Source of the DNA: Glebionis coronaria
Lineage: Eukaryota; Streptophyta; Magnoliopsida; Asterales; Asteraceae
DNA length: 64,000 bases
NCBI GenBank assembly: GCA_025667525.1
Contig: CM046878.1
Location: 390,108,974 to 390,172,973 of the forward strand
Direction: 5' to 3'
Under the pieces are notes generated by a model. That model saw nothing but the letters and a program-made list of their open reading frames with translations, did not search any database and had not been told where the DNA came from. A program made the translations under genes and the position numbers. Below, piece by piece: positions 42,105-51,864 of the stretch; position 1 is the stretch's first letter; the number at the start of each line of letters is the position of its first letter.

Positions 42105-42642
42105 TAAATTCTTGTGAAAATTTTGAAATCTCGTTTTCCAAATGCGTAGTCTTAGAGGGCGGAAAAAATTGGTTCACAAATTTTGAAACGAGATCCTTCC
42201 ACGTCAATATAGAATTGGGTGGCTCTTTCTCTAACCAAATTTTAGCGGGCCCCGCTAAGGAATACGGAAAAAACATCATCTTAATCGAGTCATTAGCAAC
42301 ATCCTTAAATTTGTAAGTGGCGGTAAGACGATTGAATTGGCGGATATGGTTGTGCGGGTTGTCCTTTTCATCACCACGAAATTTGTTGTTTTGGATCATC
42401 GACAACAAACCCGTTTTCACTTCAAAATTCTCCGCAAGGATAGCGGGAATTACAATAGCCTCTCCATAACCCTCGGTGGGTGCTTGAAGTAACTCCATCA
42501 TAGTTCGATTCTCCATGGTTGGTTCCTCTCTTACAATGGGTTCGTCAATAGGAGACTCCTCACTAGAAAGATTAGGAGTAGGTGTTGACTCCTTTCGGTT
42601 TCTTCGTTTACGTGCACGTCTTGCTTGGTTGCGGGTTTGCAT
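42079..42642 (-). pseudogene. gag: Ath-A3 gag N-terminal half
   Basis: The ATG at 42642 on the minus strand begins MQTRNQARRARKRRNRKEST, a basic leader, followed by an acidic spacer and capsid blocks: MMELLQAPTEGYGEAIVIPA, the KDNPHNHIRQFNRL block and LVSKFVNQFFPPSKTTH. Ath-A2 starts its gag with the same first residues, which supports this start. A frameshift near 42090-42100 passes reading to the next frame. Confidence 0.85.
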
Positions 42643-43370
42643 AAACGTCACGTACAACGAGGGGATGAGCAAAGAAGATTCTTTTTGGTGTTTTGTATTT
42701 TTACAATTTTTTTTGTGGTTTTTGATTGTTTTTACTTTTTTTGGATTTTTGTGATTGTATTAAGTAGACCAAAATCTACAAATCTCCTCAATCAAATCTC
42801 TTGATTAAAGAAGCCTCAAGGAATGCAAACGATCACGTGAAGTGAACGCCTTCGATGACTTTAGAACGTTGATGGAACACCAAAACGTTCAAGAGGGTTT
42901 AATCAAATGAAACCAAGAAAGTATATATGATACTTAATAATACTTTGGGCGGCAAAACCCTCGATTAGATTTCAATCGTAAAATACTCACAAGCAATTGG
43001 GGAAACGAGGCGGCGCGAAGCACTTAAGATCCTTTTTCCTTAGGGTATATTTTATAATACCCGCCTTATACCCACCTTATAGTTTGTATTTTTCAAAATC
43101 GAGCTTCACGAAAGTATTTATCTATTTTTGCATTTTCTTTCTTGTTTGAGATTCGAATACAATGATTGGGTAATGACCTCCCAAGTCAAGGTTGTGTTTT
43201 CACACTTTTGGAGTACTTGTGAATTTATTGTTGTACGTATACAATATATTAATAATATTCACACAAAAAACGAAAAACCGATAATACGTATTAGTAGAGT
43301 GCTACTAATACAAATAGATATTATGGCTCTATATAAAAACAACAATTGCCAAATCAAAACACAACACGTC
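42643..43370 (-). other. Ath-A3 untranslated leader
   Basis: About 730 bases lie between primer site and gag ATG with no supported ORF. The part near the ATG (CAAAACACCAAAAAGAATCT on the minus strand) is homologous to the place in Ath-A2 where Ath-A3 inserted. Confidence 0.7.
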
Positions 43371-43388
43371 TCCCCGGCAGCGGCGCCA
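43371..43388 (-). promoter_or_regulatory. Ath-A3 primer-binding site (tRNA-Asp type)
   Basis: The minus strand reads TGGCGCCGCTGCCGGGGA, three bases after the 5' LTR. The expected complement of plant tRNA-Asp is the same except for one base (T at position 9). Confidence 0.85.
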
Positions 43389-43391
43389 AAA

Positions 43392-46300
43392 TGATGGTTG
43401 AGTTTTTACGTCTTTTAGGAAAAAGAGCGTAATTAGGGTAAGTATTAACAAGTGATTTAGGAAAACCACGAGTTATGACCCAAAGTGGGGATCGTTCTCA
43501 AGGAGGCTTGGTGTGTGTGTTAAGAGATGATTAATTATGTGATTATATTTATGAGAAAAGAAAAGAAGAAATGAGATAAGAAGAGAATGACGGTTACGAT
43601 GACGAATTACACTAAGACGATAAGGTCGTCCACGTAAAACCGTAAAAAGTGACAAAATTAAAAATTTACCCTAAAAATTCCTAGAAAATTGAAATAAATC
43701 CTAAATAATGTAATTAGAGTTTACAAAAAATGAAAAATCACTCAAACCTTTTATTTAATTAAATATTAAATTGTTTATGCTAATTAAAGCCCAAAAAATC
43801 AATTTAATCAACAAAAAGCCCAAAATGAGATTTTTTCAATTGTAAACCTCTAAAATGACCTAACTTAATTTAAAACTATTTTTTGAAAATTTTAGAATTA
43901 ATTAAAACTATTTAAAAACAACTAAAATTTATTTAAACTTAAAATAATTATAAAAATTAATCTAAGGACAATAAAAATATTCTAAAAATTGTAAAATTCC
44001 TAACTTAATGTATTTAACCTAAGAAGAATATAAAAACTTGAAAAATCTAAATTTTAATTTTTAATAATAAAATAATAATAAAATAATATTAAAAATCCAA
44101 AATCTATAAAAAATTCTAAAAACTTGCAAACTAGCTCAATTTAACCTAATAAACACATAAATGAAGTTGAAATTACAAAAATACCCCTAATGCGCCTTCA
44201 AATGGGCCAAATCCAAAACAGACCCTTATTGGGCCAAAATAAGCCCAATAAGAAAATATATTTATAAAAATGGCCCAAAAGCTCCTATCTGACTCAAAAT
44301 TTGATTATGAACACAACTTTTTAAAGGCCCAAAAGCTGAAAATGTGAAATAAGCTGGCTTATATCAAACATCTTATTCTTAATGGGCTTTTTGGCCCATT
44401 AAGCTATAAGCTGATGCCATAGACACACAAGCTTCTTTTGAGTTACTTAAGACTTCTGTAAAAAGAAATTTGAAAAAAGTCCAAGCAATAAGCCTGAAAA
44501 TGCAATAAGCAATCTACACAAAACGACAAATTAGTCGTTTTCGAGTTCTAGGCCACCCCAAGAGCCAATTCAAGTTTCAAAAACTTTTAAATGACTTAAA
44601 TAAGCTTAATCAACAAAAAGTTTTCAAATAAGTTCACTCAATAAGCTGGAATAAGCAAATAAGCACTTCTTTAAAAGTCAACTTTATGAATTTTCTAGCA
44701 AAAAGTCAAAGTCAAAGTCTAATAAGCTCCAGTTCAAACAAATGGGTCAAATGATGAAGATTGATCACAAAAAGTAAGTTGTTGCAGGTCTAGATAAGCC
44801 AATATGGCTTATTAATAAGCTGAATGCAAATTAACACTAGCAGGGGCTAGTTTTGGTGTCTGAGCAATGGAAACTTTTTCCACTGCTTGACTTGTTTGAC
44901 TATATGTCTTTAGTGACTTTTTGGGGGATTCAAGTTACACAAAGCCACCCAAATGATCAATGGATCAGAAGGAGTCAATAACAACAAAGAAATCATAATC
45001 ACTAACAGCCAATTTGTACAGTTAAATCAAAACATCACCAGATCTAGCACATACATGAACAAATAACCAGTTATGGTTCAATAAGCACTAATAGCACAAT
45101 TCAGCCAACCAAACTTCACCAAATGCATACACAAGCAATAATAAACTTAAATGAACAAGTCTAAACAGGTTTCATGCAATGGTACAAAGTATTGATCAAG
45201 ATTCAAGCACAACAAGTTACTGATGAACACTTAACACAAGCAGATTTTACTTTCCTGATGCAATTGACAAACAAGCCAAATTCAAACACTCAGATCTCTA
45301 AGATATCTTATGATAACTTTGATTTAACAGCTTATATCCCTAAACATGCATATACTCTAAGTATTACCAAGATTTTAGGTCAAAAATAGTCAAACTCAAT
45401 AAGTTATAGCACAATCTTTGATTCAAGGGTTTAAACCCAAAAACTTGCAACAAATAGCACTCAACCAAGCCAATAACAGATAACAAGCACAAACAACACT
45501 TCTCAACAACACAATAACACACTATGATCTCAAACAGGTAATCCCAAACACCCTTTTAACTTTTCAAATCACAATTTTTCAAATCAAAAGTGTTATCCAA
45601 GACCACCCAAGCCCAAATAAGCACAATAACAGATGTAATATGCAGATTAGAACAAGATTAGACCACAAAATCAGCAAGAACACAAGCAATACACAAATTC
45701 ACCAAAAAACCAAATTTTTAACAGATTTTAAGTAGAATGATGTGTACCACATGGATGTACATCCACACCCACGAATTTTGAGCTTATGTGCTAGCAAGAA
45801 CAAGCACAAGCTTCCACAATAAAGCCTGCTAAGATTCAACAAGATTAGAAGCAAAATATCAAAACAGAAAGGTGAAAAATTCTTGATTAATGCAACCTTA
45901 GTTCCCCACACTTGATTATCCCCAAGTTATAGGCTTCACCACACCTTGATAACTCAATATCAGGATGCTATGATCAGCTTTATAGCCCAAGAATTCCAAG
46001 GTTTGAACAAGACTTAGCAAAATATCAAGAAAAGTGGAAAATGTGCAAACTTTTGCACACTCCTTTTGAAAACAGGTTTTTAGATCAAAGACTAGTAACA
46101 ATAAAAAAGCAATAAACAAATATTAAGGTTGGCACTTGAGTTCTCTTCACCAAATTCAAACATATTTCATTAAATGAATATATGATTTACAGATTTGTGA
46201 ACAATGGAAAATTTAAGAGCGGGGCTCAAAGTGATACCCTAAGGCCTTTATGTAGGCAACAATGAACTAGTGAAAAGCTAAAAAATGTAACCCTAATTGC

Positions 46301-47607
46301 TGGTGAAGTCCCAAAAATGCCCTTGAGGGTTTTGTCATTTTGAAGATCATGTGACTAATTCTTGGCTTGTTGTGGAGCTGGCAAAGGTGAAAAGATGATC
46401 AAGGGTCCAAGTTAAGCTTAAGTTCCAAGCTGGAATATGAGCTGTTTATTCTCTGCAAAGTTTTGGCTTTTTCCCCAAAGGTGGTGTAGAAGGGTTTATC
46501 ATGTGAGCTGGTTGAGTGACGTGGCCAAGGGTTTAAGGTGGGGTTGTGTTTAGTCTCACCTTAATCACAAATCTGGAGTGAATTAAGGGGTAATATCAAG
46601 TATTAAGCAAATACCCAGATCTGCTTATGAACTCTAAGAACACTAGTTTGATCTTCTTTTGTGTTTAAATGGGATTTTTTGCGCGTAATTAACTAATAAA
46701 TAATTAGTTAGTTACGGCTTGGTGAGTGGATTGGTGATGTGGAGCCAGGGAGATCTCCCATTGGTGGGTTTGGTTGCGTGGGACACGTGTCTTCATGACA
46801 CTGGTTAAGGTAACTTAGGTTGCCTGCCAAGAATAGTCCCCCACCTTTAATAATCCTTTCACTTGCAAATAAATACACAAAAATCCGTTTTCCTTTGTAT
46901 TGCAAGTTTTCTTTTTCACACTTTTGCCCCAAATACTTTTCCAAAGTATTTTCAAGGGGTATTTCTTGCTATTTCTTGATTCTTGAAGGACTGATTTGGA
47001 ATTTTCTTCATAGTTAATGGTCTTTACTTGTTTGTTTGACTTCTTGAAGGACTGAATTTGCCAAGTCATGATTAATGAGGGACTATTTTTGCCATGTCTT
47101 CAAAGTCAAGGGTCCTTTTGGTAAATTTGATATTTTTAAAGGACCAAACTTGTAATTTCTTTTAACTTCAAGTCCTTCATGGTATGTTTGACTTTGAGAA
47201 GGACTAATATTGACATTTTAGTTTTGTTGAGGGACTAAAATTGCCAATTCTTCAAAGTGGAGGGCCCTTTTTGCAATATTGACAATCTTTAGGGATCAAT
47301 CTTGTAATTATGAATATACAAGGGTATAAAGTGTCAATTCTTCAATTTTGGAGGACCCTTCTTCATAAATCTTCAAATCTTCAAGGGTTTTCTTTGGAAA
47401 ATCTTCATTAGGGCTTGGTTCAATGTGCGGCTTCGTTTCTTGTGTTCGTTTTTGCATGATTCTTGTGATCTTTTGTCATTTTCTCAATATCCGTACCTAA
47501 AATACACAAGCAACAAACACAAGCATATATTGGGGTATTTTCATGATATTTTATGCATTTAAAGCCCTTTTTGGACGATGAGACTATGTATAAAAGCAGT
47601 CTCATCA
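43392..47607 (-). repeat. Ath-A3 5' LTR (4216 bp)
   Basis: It pairs with 31320-35526 throughout, with the same TGATGG and CTCATCA ends on the plus strand. At the TATA position the minus strand reads CCTACATAAAGG (46248-46254), while the 3' LTR reads CCTATATAAAGG. The promoter of the copy that would drive transcription has therefore lost its best TATA. Confidence 0.9.
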
Positions 47608-47612
47608 ACACC
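47608..47612. repeat. Target-site duplication of Ath-A3, right copy
   Basis: ACACC follows the LTR end directly and matches 31315-31319. Confidence 0.85.
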
Positions 47613-47656
47613 CAAAAGAATCTTCTTTGCTCACCTCAACATTCTACGTCACGTTT

Positions 47657-48450
47657 ATGCAAACTCGTAATCAAGCAAAACGAGCTCACAAACGTCGTCA
47701 AAACCAAGGAAATTTGATTGAAGAAGAAACTCCAATTGTCGAACCCATTGTAGAACCAATAGTCACCATGGTTAATCGTACTATGATGGAGTTGCTTCAA
47801 GCACCCACTGAGGGTTTTGGAGAAGCTATTATGATTCCTGCCATCCTTACGAAGAATTTCGAGATTAAGACGGGTTTAATGTCGATGTTACAAGCAAACA
47901 AGTTTCGAGGTCATGAAAAAGACAACCCGCATTACCACATACGGAATTTCAACCGTCTCACCGCAACAAGCAAGTTTAAGGATGTTCCACATGACGCCAT
48001 TAAGATGATGTTGTTTCCATACTCGTTGGATGGACCCGCAAAAATTTGGCTCGAGAAAGAACCGCCAAATTTGATTTTGACATGGGGTGATCTCGTTTCA
48101 AAGTTTGTGAACCATTTTTTTCCACCATCTAAAACAACACATTTGAAAAATGAGATTTCAAGGTTTACACAATGTAATAATGAAAGTTTTTCAATGGCAT
48201 GGGAACGATTTAAGGAAATGTTACATGAATGTCCTCACCATGATTTTTCGGAACTGCATCAAATTGATACTTTTTATAATGGGTTAAATGATCATGAACG
48301 AGATTATTTGAATGCCGCCGCGGGTGGTAATTTTTTGTGCAAAACGACCGATGAGGCTTTAAAGATCATCGAGAATAGATCTAAGGTTTATAACCCTCGT
48401 AACACACCGAGTGTTCCCAATATGGGTTCATCGTCATCGTCATCATCTTC
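47657..48450 (+). pseudogene. gag: Ath-A2 gag N-terminal part, cut by Cop-2
   Basis: The ATG at 47657 gives MQTRNQAKRAHKRRQNQGNL, then an acidic spacer and a well-preserved capsid domain: MMELLQAPTEGFGEAIMIPA, the KDNPHYHIRNFNRL block, LVSKFVNHFFPPSKTTHLKN, and CPHHDFSELHQIDTFYNGLN. The frame is open over 264 codons, up to a run of serines at about 48430, where Cop-2 begins (target flank TCTTC at 48446-48450). The knuckle and everything downstream are missing. It is the best-preserved capsid N-terminus in the window. Confidence 0.85.
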
Positions 48451-48817
48451 TGTTAGCCTCAAAATATTGAGTCAAACAAGAATGTTCGGTCATAAGTTTA
48501 TTTTGTAATATTTATTAGAACATTGTAATAGTTAGTTAAAATAGTCGTGACATTACGGGCTTGATGGTTAGCTTAAAAGGCCTCTTTCAAGGTACTAAGA
48601 ATTTATTCAAGCTCGGCCCAAAAGATATATATAGTCCATTAGAGAGCCCGCATATGGGTGGACTATATAAGTACCCTCCTAGCTTGTTAGGAGGGTGGAT
48701 GATCTCATAATTCTTAATCTAATTGCACAAGTTAATCATCTCTCTCTACTTTCTCTCTCTAAAATTCATATCTTTTCCATCTCATTTCTTTAATCTATCA
48801 TCATATTTTTAGGGACA
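48451..48817 (+). repeat. Cop-2 5' LTR (about 370 bp)
   Basis: It begins TGTTAGCCTCAAAATATTGA directly after Ath-A2 gag and ends near AGGGACA. The primer site starts at 48823, so the end could lie up to five bases later. TATATAA (48664-48670) is followed at once by a 9-bp palindrome and then a CT-rich tract (TCTCTCTCTACTTTCTCTCT). Confidence 0.7.
48664..48696 (+). promoter_or_regulatory. TATA box with adjoining palindrome, Cop-2 LTR
   Basis: TATATAA is followed after two bases by ACCCTCCTA (48673-48681), a 6-nt loop and its perfect complement TAGGAGGGT (48688-48696). The arms are the same as the core of the Ath-B1 and Ath-B2 palindromes, although those are gypsy elements. Confidence 0.7.
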
Positions 48818-48822
48818 ATAAT

Positions 48823-48836
48823 TGGTATCAATCGCC
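48823..48836 (+). promoter_or_regulatory. Cop-2 primer-binding site
   Basis: TGGTATCAATCGCC matches the first eight bases complementary to initiator tRNA-Met. The rest has drifted. Confidence 0.7.
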
Positions 48837-49077
48837 ATGGGGTAGATTCGTGTTTAGTTTGTGGTTATCATTTTTTATTTCGTATGATTTTCATCTTAAA
48901 ATCAACTCGTATAAATTTATTTATTTTTGTTTTTGAGCTCAAAATCTTCATACAAATTGCCTACAAAGTTGTGGTAGGAATTTGTGTTCCTCATTTTGGT
49001 GATTTCCACGAAAAAATTGGAAGTTTTGGCTTGAATTTTGGGTAAAAATTCATCATTTGGAGTTTTTGGTTACACTG

Positions 49078-49720
49078 TTCGGAATTTGAAGCTTTATAAC
49101 TCGGGAAACAAGGGTTTTGAAATATTCTGAATTAGGTGAGAAGGGTATTCCGAACTAGGTCAGTGATCTCTTTTTCCGAACTAGGTGAGAAGTGTGTATT
49201 CCGAGTTAGTAGCATCTGTGGATTCCGAATTAGGTCAGTGCTTCATCAATTCCGAATTAGGTCGGAACTTCGTTCATTCCGAATTAGGTCAGAACCTCAT
49301 TGATTCCGAATTAGGTCAGAACTTCGTTGATTCCGAATTAGGTCAGAACCTCATTGATTCCGAATTAGATCAGACTTTCATTGATTCTGAATTAGATCAG
49401 ACTCACGGATTCCGAACTAGGTGTGGATCAGGATTCCGAACTAGGTGTGGATCAAGGATTTCGAACTAGGTGTGGATCAAGGATTCCGAACTAGGTGTGG
49501 ATCTTGGATTCCGAACAACCTGCAAAACAATATTCCGGATTACGTGTTGATCACAGATTCCGAACTAGGTCTGATATTCACATATTCCGAACTAGATCAT
49601 TGTCACACAGATTCCGAACTAGGTATTTGATTCATATTCCGAATCACATCAAGTATTCCGAATTAGTTCAAGATCAGTCATTCCGAATTATATATAACTT
49701 CAATGGATTCCGAATTTCTT
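49078..49720 (+). repeat. GATTCCGAATTAGGTC-type tandem array in Cop-2 leader
   Basis: About 20 units of 25-30 bases follow one another, each with TTCCGAATTAGGTC or TTCCGAACTAGGTG. The left part favours AATTAGGTCAGAAC and the right part AACTAGGTGTGGATC, which suggests two rounds of local duplication. The repeats keep a frame open (reading SELGQNFVDSELGQ), but this is a by-product of the repeat and not a gene. Confidence 0.85.
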
Positions 49721-49893
49721 TTTGAAGATTTATTCCTAATGAGGTTGAGTTCGTGTGATTTTTCGCTTAAGAATTTTTGGTTTCATACGAAGACATTGTT
49801 TGGGGTTTTTCACACCATTTTTTGAAGTTTCAACCACAATCTACTCACAACAACATCTACTTAATATCCTATTCACTTCACTTCATTCTTGAG

Positions 49894-50669
49894 ATGGATT
49901 CTATTGCTGAATATCGTGTTACCAATAACAACATCATGGTGGCGGGTAACAAAGAGAGACCACCAATGCTTGCGACTGGTAGATATGCACAATGGAAATC
50001 ACGATTCCTTAGATATATTGACACCAAACCCAATGGTGATGTTCTTCGACGTTGTATCAAAGAAGGACCTTATACTCCCACTACAATGATCGTTCCTGCA
50101 ATTCCAGCAACCGACTCGACGACCGGTTCCAATGAGCAAACAATTAAGGAAACATATGAGAACAATTTGAAAGAGAACCGTGCTTGGATTGATGCAGAGA
50201 AAGAAGAAATCTATTTGATTCTAGTGGGATAGGGGATGATATTTACTCAACGGTTGATGCATGCTCTACTGCTAAAGAGATGTGGTTTGCCATTGAACGC
50301 TTGCAACAAGGTGAATCACTTAACAAGCAAGATGTCAAAACTAACTTGTTCTGGAACTTTGCTAAGTTTACTTCATTGGATGGGGAATCAATTGATTCAT
50401 ATTACTCAAGGTTCTACAAGATGATGAATGACATGACAAGAAACAATTTTCAAGTCTCCACCATGCAAGTCAATTTGCAATTTCTACAGCAACTTCAACC
50501 TGAGTGGAAACGATTTATAACTTTGGTGAAACAACAAAGTAAGTTAGATGAGGTCAACTATCACACGCTCTTTGACATTTTGAAGCAATTTCAGAAAGAG
50601 GCAAATGAACTTCGAGCTGAAAGGATAGCAAAGACTGCTAATCCAATTTCTTTTGGTGTCTACCACTAA
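49894..50669 (+). pseudogene. gag: Cop-2 gag (UBN2-type), frameshifted
   Basis: The ATG at 49894 gives MDSIAEYRVTNNNIMVAGNK and ERPPMLATGRYAQWKSRFLR, the N-terminal blocks of plant copia gag. At 50230-50232 a one-base shift creates a TAG. The gag frame continues as GDDIYSTVDACSTAKEMWFA and AIERLQQGESLNKQDVKTNL through to ELRAERIAKTANP. A stop at 50667 ends this frame, and reading moves back to the first frame for the next part. Gag would build the particle. Confidence 0.85.
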
Positions 50670-51864
50670 ACACACTCAAGATCATCGCTCTCATGCTCCA
50701 AAGTCATACTCCACAACATCATCCTCACCAAGGTACTCCACTACATCTTCCTCACCAAGATACTCCACTTCATCTAAGTATTCTGCTCCCACACGATCAC
50801 GAGAAAAAGAACCAAGAGCACCATCACCATCACCTGAGCCATCATCTGAAGAGGACAGTGATGAAGAACTAGCTCAGAAGGATAGGGAGATGAAGCAACA
50901 AATTTCTTTCATTATGAAGACCTACAAGAAAATCTTTACACCCACCAACAACAATCTTCGAATATCATCAAATACAAGGAACCAATATGTTGAGAGTCCT
51001 CGAAGGTATGACACACGTCAACGTGATGAAAGTCATCCTAGGTATGATCGATGTAATACAACACATGTTGAGGGTTCTGCACGATATGATCGACAAACTG
51101 CAAAGTATGATGCTCAGAGGATTGCTACTGCTGCTGGGAATAGAGAAACGGTTGGTACTTAAGTGGTTCAACAAAGTGGGATTCAGTGCTTTAATTGTCA
51201 AGGCTATGGGCATATGGCAAAGGAATGTAGGAAGCCGAAACGGGTTAGGGACTCTGGCTATCATAAGGAAAAGATGCTACTTTGCAAGAAGATGGAAGCT
51301 GGGGTTAAATTGTCGGCTGAGGAAGGAACAATGCTTGATGATACTGATGATGAAGCCTCTGATCAAGAACTTGAAGAACATTACTCGTACATGGCCAATG
51401 TTGAAGAAGTTCTCAATGTCACTAAATATGACAATGGTCCTATTTTCGACACTAAGCCAATCGATAAGGTACACACTGAAGAGGAATATAATGTGTTTGA
51501 TATTCACGAGCATTCTGAGCTACCCAAAGCCATTAATGACACATGTATGATGGAAATGCTTGATAGCAATACCACACCCGATTCATCAAACATGTGCAAT
51601 AATGAGTCTGAGGATGATCAACATACAAATGAGTATGATGATGACGAGGAGCGTATTGCGCTTGCTAACTTAATTGCTTCTTTACAAAAAGTTGTCAAAG
51701 AAACTAGAAAGAGTCAAAAGCAATTAAAGAAGGCAAACGCTACGCTCACTCAAAATTTTGAAGAATGCAAAGCTGCTCTAATTAAATCTAGTGGACCATT
51801 GATAGCTATAGAGCTCAGCTTCTTCAAAAGACCAATGAGGTTGAGGGATACAAAGGGTGTTTAA
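50653..51864 (+). pseudogene. gag: Cop-2 gag C-terminus: Ser-rich repeats, zinc knuckle and acidic spacer
   Basis: The frame has a short tandem repeat of YSTTSSSPR units near its start, then an acidic patch (SSEEDSDEELAQKDREMKQQ) and a stretch with repeated RYD motifs. A TAA at 51160-51162 interrupts. The zinc knuckle CFNCQGYGHMAKEC (CX2CX4HX4C, 51187-51228) follows at once in the same frame. After the knuckle comes an acidic region (ERIALANLIASLQKVVKETR near the end), with likely coiled coil. Confidence 0.8.

Larger units (their letters stand above)
31320..47607 (-). mobile_element. Ath-A3: complete Athila-clade Ty3/gypsy retrotransposon, 16.3 kb, minus strand
   Basis: This element has two long LTRs (31320-35526 and 43392-47607), a tRNA-Asp type primer site, gag, protease, RT, RNase H, integrase, a polypurine tract and a 5-bp target duplication, ACACC. 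The order and the RT motif FMDDF place it in the Athila group of non-chromovirus gypsy elements. It sits in the leader of the related Ath-A2 in opposite orientation. Nonsense codons at three places and several frameshifts show it is no longer autonomous. The LTRs differ by a few percent by eye, including small indels, so the insertion is not very recent. Confidence 0.9.
26829..48450 (+). mobile_element. Ath-A2: Athila-like element, 5' part, itself split by Ath-A3
   Basis: The 5' LTR (26829-30612), primer site and leader (to 31319) are followed, after the 16.3-kb Ath-A3 insertion (31320-47607), by the rest of the leader and the start of gag (47657-48450). There Cop-2 interrupts it. It lies in the gag gene of Ath-B2. 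The five bases before the LTR, GTGGT, are the expected target duplication. No pol or 3' LTR of this copy is visible before 64000. Confidence 0.8.

Noticed and set aside
49185..49469. Open frame reading SELGQNFVDSELGQ-type repeats.
   Set aside because: It is the translation of the tandem leader array. The unit length happens to be close to a multiple of three, and there is no gene context.
49078..49720. Regularly spaced short repeats that could suggest a CRISPR array.
   Set aside because: Spacers are not unique, repeats are degenerate, and the context is a plant copia leader.
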